Shown here one piece after another: positions 8,408-16,203 of a DNA stretch of 62,243 bases. Both the position numbers and the translations under genes were made by a program. The stretch covers positions 1 through 62,243 of the forward strand of contig RFZB01000002.1 in NCBI GenBank assembly GCA_009920915.1. Reading direction: 5' to 3'. The stretch's first letter is position 1, and each line of letters begins with the position of its first letter. This DNA is from Sphingomonadaceae bacterium (GTDB lineage Bacteria; Pseudomonadota; Alphaproteobacteria; Sphingomonadales; Sphingomonadaceae). The notes under the pieces are model-generated. The model was not told the DNA's origin and made no database searches. It saw nothing but the letters and a program-made list of their open reading frames with translations.

Positions 8408-8959
8408 ATGGCAGTTTCAATTCGTTTGTCGCGTGGCGGCTCAAAAAAGCGTCCTTATTATCGCATCGTGGTGGCCGATAGCCGCGCCCCGCGTGATGGT
8501 GCTTTTATTGAAAAGGTGGGCACCTATAACCCGATGCTTCCCAAGGATGATGCCAATCGCGTCACGCTGAATGGTGACCGTCTGAAGCACTGGCTGAGCG
8601 TTGGCGCACAGCCGACGGACCGCGTGGCCCGCTTCCTCGACGCTGCTGGCCTGAAGGAACGCGCTGCCCGTAATAACCCCAAAAAGGCGGAACCGGGCGA
8701 AAAGGCCAAGGAGCGTCTGGAAGAAAAGGCGGCTAAGATCGCTGAAGCTGAAGAAGCAGCCAAGGCTGCCGAAGAAGCTGCCAACGCCCCGGCCGAAGAA
8801 GCAGTTGCTGAAGACGCGCCTGCCGCTGACGAAGCACCCGCTGCTGAAGCCGCTGCTGAAGAAGCGCCTGCGGCTGAAGAAGCGGCTCCTGCTGAAGACG
8901 CCCCGGCTGCTGAAGAGCCTGCCGCTGAAGCACCGGCTGAGGAAAAGGCCGAGGGCTAA
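8408..8959 (+). CDS. rpsP: 30S ribosomal protein bS16 with long acidic Ala/Glu/Pro tail
   Basis: The first 80 or so residues are ordinary bS16 ([30 protein letters not shown]). The remaining roughly 100 residues are a low-complexity tail made of Ala, Glu, Pro and Asp with recurring EEAPAAEEA-like units. Total length is 183 residues against about 80-90 in most bacteria; tails of this sort are known in sphingomonads. The ribosome binding site is AGGAAG. It leads the rpsP-rimM-(vapBC)-trmD-rplS operon. Confidence 0.95.
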   Translation: MAVSIRLSRGGSKKRPYYRIVVADSRAPRDGAFIEKVGTYNPMLPKDDANRVTLNGDRLKHWLSVGAQPTDRVARFLDAAGLKERAARNNPKKAEPGEKAKERLEEKAAKIAEAEEAAKAAEEAANAPAEEAVAEDAPAADEAPAAEAAAEEAPAAEEAAPAEDAPAAEEPAAEAPAEEKAEG

Positions 8960-8962
8960 ACC

Positions 8963-9460
8963 TTGGCCAACCGCCCTGTCACTCCAGCGCCCGTCACCCT
9001 TGCGGTGGTCACGGGCGCACATGGCGTGACAGGGGAGGTGCGGCTGAAGCTGTTTGCCGATTCGGTGGACGGATTAAAGGCGCACAAAGCCTTTAACGAT
9101 GGGGCGTTGACGCTAAAGGCGCTGCGCCCCACGCCCTATGGCGCAACGGCCCGCTTTGCCGAAGTGGCAGACCGAACAGCCGCTGAAAAACTGCGCGGAA
9201 CGGCATTGACGGTCCCGCGAGAGAGCCTGCCGCCTTTGGGCGAGGGCGAATATTATCATGCTGATCTGATTGGTCGTCCCTGCCGCACCAGCGAGGGGGA
9301 CGCCGTTGGCACCTGCATTGCGATTGAGAATTTTGGCGCCAGCGATGTGCTGGAGATTGAGTGGCCCGATGGCCGCACCTTCATGGTCCCCATGACACCT
9401 CAAGCGGTCCCGAGTTGGAGCGAAGAGGGCATTGTCATTGACGGGGCCTTTATCGTCTAG
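8963..9460 (+). CDS. rimM: Ribosome maturation factor RimM
   Basis: RimM helps assemble the head of the 30S subunit and binds uS19. The product is 165 residues with the RimM N-terminal barrel (GAHGVTGEVRLKLF), the G-EYYHADLIG region and a PRC-barrel ending in PMTPQAVPSW. The start is TTG at 8963, three bases after the rpsP stop, with a GAGGG-type site inside the end of rpsP; no in-frame ATG would keep the conserved N-terminus. Its stop codon TAG shares a base with the vapBC operator. Confidence 0.93.
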   Translation: MANRPVTPAPVTLAVVTGAHGVTGEVRLKLFADSVDGLKAHKAFNDGALTLKALRPTPYGATARFAEVADRTAAEKLRGTALTVPRESLPPLGEGEYYHADLIGRPCRTSEGDAVGTCIAIENFGASDVLEIEWPDGRTFMVPMTPQAVPSWSEEGIVIDGAFIV

Positions 9461-9480
9461 TATATACATTGTGTATATAC
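9460..9480. promoter_or_regulatory. Perfect palindromic operator of the vapBC pair
   Basis: GTATATACA (9460-9468), a TTG spacer and TGTATATAC (9472-9480) form a perfect 9+9 inverted repeat. Each arm also contains the self-palindrome GTATATAC. It begins on the last base of the rimM stop and ends 13 bases before the vapB ATG. Antitoxins of the VapB/AbrB type bind such palindromes to autoregulate their operon. It leaves little room for a separate downstream promoter, so binding here could also affect read-through from rpsP-rimM. Confidence 0.75.
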
Positions 9481-9493
9481 AGGAGTCGCGTTC

Positions 9494-9775
9494 ATGACCG
9501 AAGAATATAAGGGCAAGGTCTTCAAGTCCGGTAATTCGGTCGCCTTGCGTCTCCCCAAAGCGCTGGGTGTGCCCGAAGGCACCGAATTGCGGCTGGTGCG
9601 CGAGGCGCCGATGACATTCCGTGTTGAACCGCTGGATGCCCCCAAACGCAAAATCGATATTAGCGGCTTTGCGGGCAAGGCGCCTTGGCTCAAGCCGATC
9701 CCACCCGAATTGCGCGAGTTTGAAGAGCGGGAGCTGGATTGGCATCTGCTTGAGATGCCGGGGCGTGCGCGTTGA
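9494..9775 (+). CDS. vapB: VapB-type antitoxin (AbrB-like DNA-binding domain)
   Basis: This 93-residue protein has an N-terminal AbrB/MazE swapped-hairpin domain (about 4-48; KVFKSGNSVALRLPKAL is the typical segment) and a C-terminal tail rich in Glu, Arg and Trp (about 60-93) that would wrap the toxin. It is followed by a PIN-domain toxin whose start overlaps its stop, which is the standard antitoxin-first arrangement. An AGGAG site lies upstream. The subfamily name follows from the partner. Confidence 0.88.
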   Translation: MTEEYKGKVFKSGNSVALRLPKALGVPEGTELRLVREAPMTFRVEPLDAPKRKIDISGFAGKAPWLKPIPPELREFEERELDWHLLEMPGRAR

Positions 9776-10146
9776 ACTATATGCTCGACGCGAACAGCGT
9801 CATTTACTTATTGTCCGGCGCATATCCTCGGCTTGAGGCGCGCGTGGCCGCCTGTGAGGTCGGCGAAATTGGCATTTCAACACTTGTGCTTGCCGAAATT
9901 CTCTATGGCAGCACGAGAGGCAAGCCACCCCTTGAAGGCGTCTTAAACCAGCTTATCGACCAGATCCCGCTGCTTGATTTCGATGCAGCTGCGGCGCGAG
10001 CCTTTGCGCAGTTGCCCTTTAAGTGGCATAGCTATGATCGCCTTATTGCGGCGCAGGCGCTCAGCCTCGGCCTAACGGTCATCACGCGCAATTTTTCAGA
10101 TTTTGCGGATGTGCCCGGCCTTAAGGTCGAAGATTGGACAATTTGA
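9772..10146 (+). CDS. vapC: VapC-type PIN-domain ribonuclease toxin
   Basis: VapC toxins are Mg-dependent RNases that cut specific tRNAs or rRNA. The 124-residue PIN domain retains the acidic residues D6 (MLDAN), E42 (LAEILYG), D89 (SYDRLIAA) and D110 (RNFSDF), so it looks catalytically intact. The start is TTG 9772, overlapping the vapB stop (TTGA); ATG 9781 is an alternative that would drop three residues. Its TGA overlaps the trmD ATG (TGATG), so toxin and trmD translation may be coupled. Confidence 0.88.
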   Translation: MNYMLDANSVIYLLSGAYPRLEARVAACEVGEIGISTLVLAEILYGSTRGKPPLEGVLNQLIDQIPLLDFDAAAARAFAQLPFKWHSYDRLIAAQALSLGLTVITRNFSDFADVPGLKVEDWTI

Positions 10147-10892
10147 TGCCCTTTCACGCCCAAATCCTGACACTCTATCCGGATATGTTTCCGGGGCCTT
10201 TGGGTCAGTCCATCGCCGGGCGTGCGCTGGAGGAGGGCAAATGGGGGCTCTCGACGGTCCAAATCCGCGATTTCGCAACGGATAAGCATCGCACGGTGGA
10301 TGATACGCCCGCTGGCGGTGGTGCTGGTATGGTGTTGAAGGCCGATGTGTTGGCCGCAGCCGTGGACCACGCCCGCGCCGCACAGCCCGATGCCCCGATT
10401 CTCGCGATGACGCCGCGCGGCACGCCCATCACGCAGGCGCGGGTGCGACATTTGGCAGCTGGCCCCGGCGTAACCATCCTGTGCGGGCGTTTCGAAGGCT
10501 TTGATGAGCGGCTTTTCGAGGCCCGCCCCGATATTGAGCAGGTCTCAATGGGCGATATTGTGTTATCGGGTGGGGAAATGGGCGCTTTGATGCTGCTCGA
10601 TGCTTGCATTCGGCTGCTTCCCGGCGTAATGGGCGCGGCTTCAAGCGGTGACGAAGAGTCGTTTGAGAACGGCTTGTTAGAATATCCGCACTATACCCGA
10701 CCCGTAGAATGGGAAGGGCGCACGATCCCTGAAGTGCTGCGATCGGGGGATCATGCGAACATCGCTGCCTGGCGGAAACAACGGGCAGAAGATGATACTC
10801 GGTTACGCAGGCCGGACCTTTGGGAGCGCCATTGTGGTGCTCGGGCCCAGCCTGCCTCTGACGCGCGGCGCAAGACTAAGAAGGACAAGTGA
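10146..10892 (+). CDS. trmD: tRNA (guanine37-N1)-methyltransferase TrmD
   Basis: TrmD makes m1G37 in tRNAs reading CNN and GGG codons, preventing +1 frameshifts. From ATG 10146 the product is 248 residues. It has the trefoil-knot SAM-binding motifs [10 protein letters not shown] and [10 protein letters not shown] and the N-terminal TLYPDMFPG. The ATG overlaps the vapC stop in TGATG. A basic C-terminal tail (RRKTKKDK) is seen. It lies six bases upstream of rplS. Confidence 0.96.
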   Translation: MPFHAQILTLYPDMFPGPLGQSIAGRALEEGKWGLSTVQIRDFATDKHRTVDDTPAGGGAGMVLKADVLAAAVDHARAAQPDAPILAMTPRGTPITQARVRHLAAGPGVTILCGRFEGFDERLFEARPDIEQVSMGDIVLSGGEMGALMLLDACIRLLPGVMGAASSGDEESFENGLLEYPHYTRPVEWEGRTIPEVLRSGDHANIAAWRKQRAEDDTRLRRPDLWERHCGARAQPASDARRKTKKDK

Positions 10893-10898
10893 GGCACA

Positions 10899-11297
10899 AT
10901 GAACCTCATTCAACAGATCGAAGCGGAACAGATCGCAAAATTGACCGCAGAAAAGAAGATTCCGGAATTTCGTCCCGGTGACACCGTCCGCGTCGGCGTG
11001 AAGGTTGTCGAAGGCGAACGCACCCGCGTCCAGAATTATGAAGGCGTGTGCATCGCGCGTTCGAACAAGGGCATGGGCTCCAACTTTACCGTGCGTAAGA
11101 TTTCGTTCGGTGAAGGTGTTGAGCGCGTTTTCCCGCTTTATTCGCCGAACATCGATTCGATTGAAGTCGTCCGCAAGGGCGCTGTGCGTCGCGCGAAGCT
11201 CTATTATCTGCGTGGCCGTCGCGGTAAGTCCGCACGTATCGCTGAGCGTCGCGACAACATTATTACGAGCGAAACGAAAACGGCCGAAGAGGCCTGA
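10899..11297 (+). CDS. rplS: 50S ribosomal protein bL19
   Basis: This is a protein at the interface of the two ribosomal subunits. The 132-residue product shows typical bL19 segments ([56 protein letters not shown]) and a short variable acidic C-terminus. A GTGAGGC site precedes the ATG. It is the last gene of the operon and is followed by a strong terminator. Confidence 0.97.
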   Translation: MNLIQQIEAEQIAKLTAEKKIPEFRPGDTVRVGVKVVEGERTRVQNYEGVCIARSNKGMGSNFTVRKISFGEGVERVFPLYSPNIDSIEVVRKGAVRRAKLYYLRGRRGKSARIAERRDNIITSETKTAEEA

Positions 11298-11329
11298 TCC
11301 CGCTCGTTTACGCAAAAAACGAAACACCG

Positions 11330-11368
11330 AAAGGGCCGGGATCCAGAACAGGGTTCCCGGCCCTTTTT
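11330..11368 (+). terminator. Rho-independent terminator of the rplS operon
   Basis: AAAGGGCCGGGA (about 11330-11341) pairs with TTCCCGGCCCTTT (11354-11366) across a short loop, followed by a run of T. It ends transcription after rplS, about 20 bases before the next start codon. Confidence 0.9.
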
Positions 11369-11389
11369 CGTTATGGAGCTTTGGGGGAA

Positions 11390-13615
11390 ATGACCAAATG
11401 GATGTGTGCCGCAGCGCTGGCATTGGGATTGATGGGAACGGCTGCCATGGCTGAGCAAAATGCCGCGCCTGTGCCCTCTGCCCCGCTAACATTAGAGCGC
11501 GTCTTTGCCTCGCCAGCCATTGGCGGACGGACGCCGCGGGCTGTGCGTTTGTCTCCAGATGGAAAATGGGTGACCAGCCTGCGCCCCCGGCCGGATGACC
11601 GTGAGCGCTTTGACCTCTGGGCCATGCCAACGGATGGGGGGGATTGGCGGATGCTGGTCGATTCCACCAAGCTCGGCACCTCGGGCCAATTGACTGAGGC
11701 TGAAAAAATGCAGCGTGAACGCGCGCGCATTGCGGGCACCAAGGGCATTGTGGCCTATGATTGGGCGGCAGACGGCCAATCGCTGCTGGTGCCTGTGGAT
11801 GGCGATCTGTTCGTCGCCCGGCTGGATGGCAGCGTAGAGCGGTTGACTCAAACTGGCGGGGCCTTGGATGGCACCATCAGCCCCAAAGGTGGCTTTGTCA
11901 GCTTTGTGCGTGACAGCAATGTCTATGTTCTGGATCGGGCCAATGGCAAAACGCGGGCCCTGACCAAGGATGGTGGCGGCCCGATGACCTGGGGCCTTGC
12001 TGAATTTGTTGCGCAAGAAGAAATGCATCGCTTTCAAGGGCTATGGTGGTCGCCCGATGATCGGGCGATTGCAGTGCAGCGTACCGATGAAAGCGGCGTT
12101 GCGCTGATCAGCCGCGCAGCCATTGGGGCGGAAGGCACAACGATCTACAGTCAGCGCTATCCGCAAGCAGGCACGGCCAATGCGCAGGTTGAGCTGTGGG
12201 TGATGAACCCGCAAGCGAAGCGCCGAGTGAAGGTGGATTTGGGAGCAAATGCCGATATTTATCTGGCGCGGGTTGATTGGGCGGCAGATGGCAGTGTGCT
12301 CTATGTCCAGCGCCAATCGCGCGATCAAAAGCAGCTCGATATGCTGCGGGTGGACCCATCCACTGGGGCCAGCCAAATCTTGTTCAGCGAAACCAGCAAG
12401 AGCTGGATCAACTTGCATGACAGTTTCCGCGCGCTTGCTGATGGCAGCCTGATTTGGCAGTCAGAGCGCGATGGCTTTGCCCATCTCTACCGCTTTGCCC
12501 AAGGCCAATGGACGCAATTGACACAGGGTGCGTGGATGGTCCGCAAGCTGGTGGGCGTCGATGCCGCCAAGGGCCTTGTCTATTTCCTTGCCAATAAAGA
12601 CACGCCGCTGGAGCAGCATCTTTACGCCGTTCCCTTGGCCGGGGGAGAGATTACCCGCCTCACCCAGCCGGGGATGTGGCACAACGCCACGATGGCGCGC
12701 GCGGGCAATCGCGCGATTATTGAAGCCTCCAGCCAGAGCCAGCCGCCGCACGTCTGGTTGGCGGATAGTTCAGGCCAAAGGCTGGCGTGGATTGAAGAGA
12801 ATAAGCTCGAGGCCAGCCATCCTTATGCGCCGTATCTCGCGAGCCATGTCGTGCCGCGCTTTGGCACAATCAAGGCAGCCGATGGCAGCGTGCTGCACAC
12901 CAAATTGCTGACCCCGCCGCTGGAACCCGGCAAGCGTTACCCCGTCTTGGTACAAGTCTATAATGGCCCGGGGGCTGGCCGGCAGGTGATGAACACATGG
13001 GGCGGCGCGCTCCACCAATATCTGGTTGATCAAGGCTGGATCATTTTCTCAGTCGATGGCCGGGGATCGCCCGATCGTGGCGTTGCCTTTGAAAGCCAAA
13101 TTTACCGCGCCATGGGCGGCGTGGAAGTGGCAGACCAATTGGCGGGTGTCGATTGGCTAAAGGCCCAGCCCTTTGTCGATCCCAAGAAGATTGCGGTCTA
13201 TGGCTGGTCTTATGGCGGCTATATGACGGCCAAGCTGCTCCAAGCAGCGCCCGGCATTTTTGCCGCCGGCGTCTCGGGCGCGCCCGTCACCAAATGGGAA
13301 TTGTACGATACCCATTATACCGAGCGGTATATGGGCACGCCGCAAAAGGACGCTGCTGCCTATGCCACATCTGGCGCAATTGCTGATGCGACCAAGATCC
13401 GTGATCCCTTATTGGTCATTCATGGCATGGCGGACGATAATGTCTTTTTTGATAATGCCACGGCATTGATGGCCAAGCTGCAACAGGCGGCCATCCCCTT
13501 TGAAACTATGGTCTATCCCGGGCAGACGCATGCCGTGGGCGGGCCGAAGGTGAGCGTCCATCTGTGGACAACCATCCTCAATTTCCTCAATCGAACCGTC
13601 AAGAATAAGGACTGA
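11390..13615 (+). CDS. Secreted prolyl dipeptidyl peptidase IV (S9 family)
   Basis: DPP-IV removes Xaa-Pro dipeptides from peptide N-termini in the periplasm. The 741-residue product starts at ATG 11390 with a signal peptide (MTKWMCAAALALGLMGTAAMA). A beta-propeller domain follows, including the Glu-Glu substrate-binding segment EFVAQEEM. The C-terminal alpha/beta hydrolase has S607 (GWSYGG), D682 (ADDNVFF) and H714 (QTHAVGG). The Glu-Glu motif favours DPP-IV over other S9 peptidases. A TTG nine bases upstream is a less likely start. It is followed four bases later by asd. Confidence 0.92.
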   Translation: MTKWMCAAALALGLMGTAAMAEQNAAPVPSAPLTLERVFASPAIGGRTPRAVRLSPDGKWVTSLRPRPDDRERFDLWAMPTDGGDWRMLVDSTKLGTSGQLTEAEKMQRERARIAGTKGIVAYDWAADGQSLLVPVDGDLFVARLDGSVERLTQTGGALDGTISPKGGFVSFVRDSNVYVLDRANGKTRALTKDGGGPMTWGLAEFVAQEEMHRFQGLWWSPDDRAIAVQRTDESGVALISRAAIGAEGTTIYSQRYPQAGTANAQVELWVMNPQAKRRVKVDLGANADIYLARVDWAADGSVLYVQRQSRDQKQLDMLRVDPSTGASQILFSETSKSWINLHDSFRALADGSLIWQSERDGFAHLYRFAQGQWTQLTQGAWMVRKLVGVDAAKGLVYFLANKDTPLEQHLYAVPLAGGEITRLTQPGMWHNATMARAGNRAIIEASSQSQPPHVWLADSSGQRLAWIEENKLEASHPYAPYLASHVVPRFGTIKAADGSVLHTKLLTPPLEPGKRYPVLVQVYNGPGAGRQVMNTWGGALHQYLVDQGWIIFSVDGRGSPDRGVAFESQIYRAMGGVEVADQLAGVDWLKAQPFVDPKKIAVYGWSYGGYMTAKLLQAAPGIFAAGVSGAPVTKWELYDTHYTERYMGTPQKDAAAYATSGAIADATKIRDPLLVIHGMADDNVFFDNATALMAKLQQAAIPFETMVYPGQTHAVGGPKVSVHLWTTILNFLNRTVKNKD

Positions 13616-13619
13616 TATC

Positions 13620-14645
13620 ATGGGCTATAGAGTTGTCGTTGCCGGGGCCACCGGGAATGTGGGGCGCGAGATGTTGAACATCCTCGCCGAGCGGGATTTT
13701 CCGGCAGATGAAATTGCTGCTGTCGCCTCATCGCGCTCAACCGGCGATATCATCGACTTTGGCGAAACCGGCAAAACGCTGAAGGTCCAGAATATTGAGC
13801 ATTTCGATTGGTCGGGCTGGGATATGGCCTTGTTCGCCATTGGCTCTGACGCAACGGCAATTTACGCGCCCAAGGCGGCCGCCGCTGGCTGTGTGGTGAT
13901 TGATAACAGCTCGCTCTACCGGATGGATCCCGATGTGCCGCTGATCGTGCCGGAAGTGAACCCGGATGCGATTGACGGCTACACAAAGAAGAACATCATC
14001 GCGAACCCCAATTGCTCGACGGCGCAAATGGTGGTCGCGCTGAAGCCGCTGCACGATGCGGCGACCATCACGCGCGTTGTCGTTGCCACTTATCAGTCAG
14101 TTTCGGGCGCGGGCAAAGCGGGCATGGACGAGCTGTTTGAGCAATCGCGCAACATCTTTGTGGGCGATTCCGCCGAACCCAAAAAGTTCACCAAGCAAAT
14201 TGCCTTCAATGTCATTCCGCACATCGACAAATTCTTGGACGATGGATCGACCAAGGAAGAATGGAAGATGGTGGTCGAGACCAAGAAGATCCTCGATCCC
14301 AAGGTGAAGGTGATTGCCACCTGCGTGCGCGTGCCGGTGTTTGTTGGCCACTCAGAAGCGCTGCATATTGAGCTGGAAAAGGAATTGTCGGCTGCGCAAG
14401 CACAGGCCATTTTGCGCGAAGCGCCGGGCGTGATGCTTGTCGATAAGCGCGAAGATGGGGGCTATGTGACACCCGTGGAATGCGTGGGCGATTATGCCAC
14501 CTTTGTCAGCCGCGTCCGCGAAGACGCGACCGTTGAAAATGGCCTCGCTCTGTGGTGCGTGTCAGACAATCTGCGCAAAGGCGCGGCCTTGAACGCTGTT
14601 CAGATTGCCGAACTGCTGGGCCGCCGCCACCTGAAAAAGGCGTAA
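13620..14645 (+). CDS. asd: Aspartate-semialdehyde dehydrogenase
   Basis: Asd reduces aspartyl phosphate to aspartate semialdehyde, the branch point to lysine/DAP, Met and Thr. The 341-residue protein has the NADP-binding GATGNVG (9-15), the catalytic C132 in NPNCST and the CVRVPVFVGHSE segment with the active-site His. An AAGGA site precedes the ATG. It works in the same pathway as dapF, which is about 9 kb away. Confidence 0.96.
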   Translation: MGYRVVVAGATGNVGREMLNILAERDFPADEIAAVASSRSTGDIIDFGETGKTLKVQNIEHFDWSGWDMALFAIGSDATAIYAPKAAAAGCVVIDNSSLYRMDPDVPLIVPEVNPDAIDGYTKKNIIANPNCSTAQMVVALKPLHDAATITRVVVATYQSVSGAGKAGMDELFEQSRNIFVGDSAEPKKFTKQIAFNVIPHIDKFLDDGSTKEEWKMVVETKKILDPKVKVIATCVRVPVFVGHSEALHIELEKELSAAQAQAILREAPGVMLVDKREDGGYVTPVECVGDYATFVSRVREDATVENGLALWCVSDNLRKGAALNAVQIAELLGRRHLKKA

Positions 14646-14665
14646 GCTGCTTCCCAACTTGCAAG

Positions 14666-14710
14666 CTCTCTCCCGATCAGACAAATTGATCTGATAATTG
14701 GGAGAGGGCT
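14666..14710 (+). promoter_or_regulatory. Hairpin between asd and the DsbA-fold gene, masking the ribosome binding site
   Basis: CTCTCCC (14668-14674) pairs with GGGAGAG (14700-14706), and inside it ATCAGA pairs with TCTGAT. The right arm is the only Shine-Dalgarno-like sequence for the gene starting at 14719. It is followed by CTTTTAT, so a terminator for asd is the alternative reading. Confidence 0.5.
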
Positions 14711-14718
14711 TTTATCTC

Positions 14719-15369
14719 ATGACGTTGGCTGCAGATATTTTCTGGTCGTTCCGATCACCCTACAGCTATTTGGCCATTGGCCGCTATCGGCAATTGGCGG
14801 AAGATTTTGATGTCACGCTCAATCTGCGGCCGGTTTATCCGCTGGCGGTGCGCGAGCCCAATTTCTTTGAGCGCAACCACCCCAATTGGCTGCGCTATAC
14901 CATGCTGGATATGATGCGCGTGGCGGCGTTTCACGGCATTCCTTTTGGCCCGCCACGGCCTGACCCCATTGTGCAGGACATTGCGACGCGCAAGATTGCG
15001 GCAGACCAGCCCTATATTTATCGCCTCACCCGCTTGGGCCAAGCGGCGGCCCGGCGGGGTAAGAGCCTTGCCTTTTGCCATGAGGCAGCAATGCTCATTT
15101 GGGGTGGGGCTGAAAATTGGCATGAGGGCGATCACCTGAAAGGCGCAGCAGAGCGTGCGGGGCTGAACTTGGCTGAGCTCGACGCCGAAGCGGCGGCGGA
15201 CGCCACGGCGCTCGATGCCGAAATTGCGGAGAACCAGGCGACCTTGGAAGCTTCGGGCCATTGGGGCGTGCCGACCCTTGTGTTCAATGGCGAGCCGTTT
15301 TTCGGGCAGGACCGGATTGACATGGCCATCTGGCGCATGGAGCAAAATGGGCTAAAGCGCCGGGGATGA
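14719..15369 (+). CDS. DsbA-fold 2-hydroxychromene-2-carboxylate isomerase family protein
   Basis: The 216-residue product belongs to the kappa-GST/DsbA-like group that includes glutathione-dependent 2-hydroxychromene-2-carboxylate isomerase of aromatic degradation. The N-terminal FWSFRSPYSYLA with Ser in place of the redox Cys is the family signature, and GVPTLVFNGEPFFGQDRI is the conserved cis-Pro region. No other aromatic degradation genes are near, so the substrate is unknown. The ATG 14719 start is preferred to the TTG 21 bases upstream. Its TGA overlaps the next gene by ATGA. Confidence 0.82.
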   Translation: MTLAADIFWSFRSPYSYLAIGRYRQLAEDFDVTLNLRPVYPLAVREPNFFERNHPNWLRYTMLDMMRVAAFHGIPFGPPRPDPIVQDIATRKIAADQPYIYRLTRLGQAAARRGKSLAFCHEAAMLIWGGAENWHEGDHLKGAAERAGLNLAELDAEAAADATALDAEIAENQATLEASGHWGVPTLVFNGEPFFGQDRIDMAIWRMEQNGLKRRG

Positions 15370-16115
15370 CACCACAATTCTACACCGCATCTGATGGCGT
15401 GCGCCTTGCTTATTATGAACTGGGCAGCGGCCGCCCGTTGTTGCTGATCCACGGCTATATTTCAGACGCGCATACCAATTGGATGAAGTTTGTGCCCACC
15501 GCACACGTGATTGCCGATGCCGGCTATCGCGTCATCATGCCGGACCTGCGGGCACATGGCGCCAGTGATAAGCCGCATGATCCGGCAGCTTATCCCAGAG
15601 ATGTTTTGGCGGACGACCAATTTGCATTGATCGCGCATCTGGGCCTGACGGATTTGGATGCCGCCGGCTATTCGCTGGGTGCGCGCACTTTGGCGCGGAT
15701 GATGGCGCGGGGTTTCCGTCCGGGCCGGGCCATATTGTCGGGCATGGGGCTGGAAGGGTTGACCGAGGCTGATCGGCGGGCAGGCTATTTCCGGAATGTG
15801 CTGACCAATCTGGGCAGCCACCCCAAGGGATCCCCCGAATGGTTTGTCGAAGCCTTTTTAAAGACCAGTGGCGGTGATCCCATCGCGCTGAATTTGCTGA
15901 TTGATAGCTTTGCCAGCACCGATGCCGCGACGCTTGCCAGTTGGGATTTCCCCATTGGCATTGTCTGCGGGACGGAAGATCAGGACAATGGCCGGGCGGA
16001 AGCACTGGCCGAGACTCTGCCGCACGGCCAATATTACCCCATTCCCGGCAATCATATGAGCGCCGTCACCAAGCCTGAACTGGCTGAGGCGATCTTGGCG
16101 GCCTTGCGCGGCTAG
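15366..16115 (+). CDS. Alpha/beta hydrolase
   Basis: The 249-residue protein has an alpha/beta hydrolase fold with the oxyanion-hole motif LLLIHGY, nucleophile S103 (GYSLGA), a likely acid in the GTEDQDNG loop and a C-terminal His in PGNHMSAV. There is no signal peptide, so it acts in the cytoplasm. It is translationally coupled to the DsbA-fold gene by ATGA, suggesting they act on the same compound. The substrate cannot be read from the sequence. Confidence 0.85.
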   Translation: MTPQFYTASDGVRLAYYELGSGRPLLLIHGYISDAHTNWMKFVPTAHVIADAGYRVIMPDLRAHGASDKPHDPAAYPRDVLADDQFALIAHLGLTDLDAAGYSLGARTLARMMARGFRPGRAILSGMGLEGLTEADRRAGYFRNVLTNLGSHPKGSPEWFVEAFLKTSGGDPIALNLLIDSFASTDAATLASWDFPIGIVCGTEDQDNGRAEALAETLPHGQYYPIPGNHMSAVTKPELAEAILAALRG

Positions 16116-16203
16116 TTGGGAATGACGGGGATCTAGAGTTCCCTTGACCCATGCTCCCTCAGACGCCTAGCGTCTGCCCATTCTATCTTTCTGGAGAGAT
16201 TGC

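Noticed and set aside
10096-10383. Antisense frames over vapC and trmD
   Set aside because: They are shadows of GC-rich codons without start signals or protein similarity, as are most long opposite-strand frames in this window.
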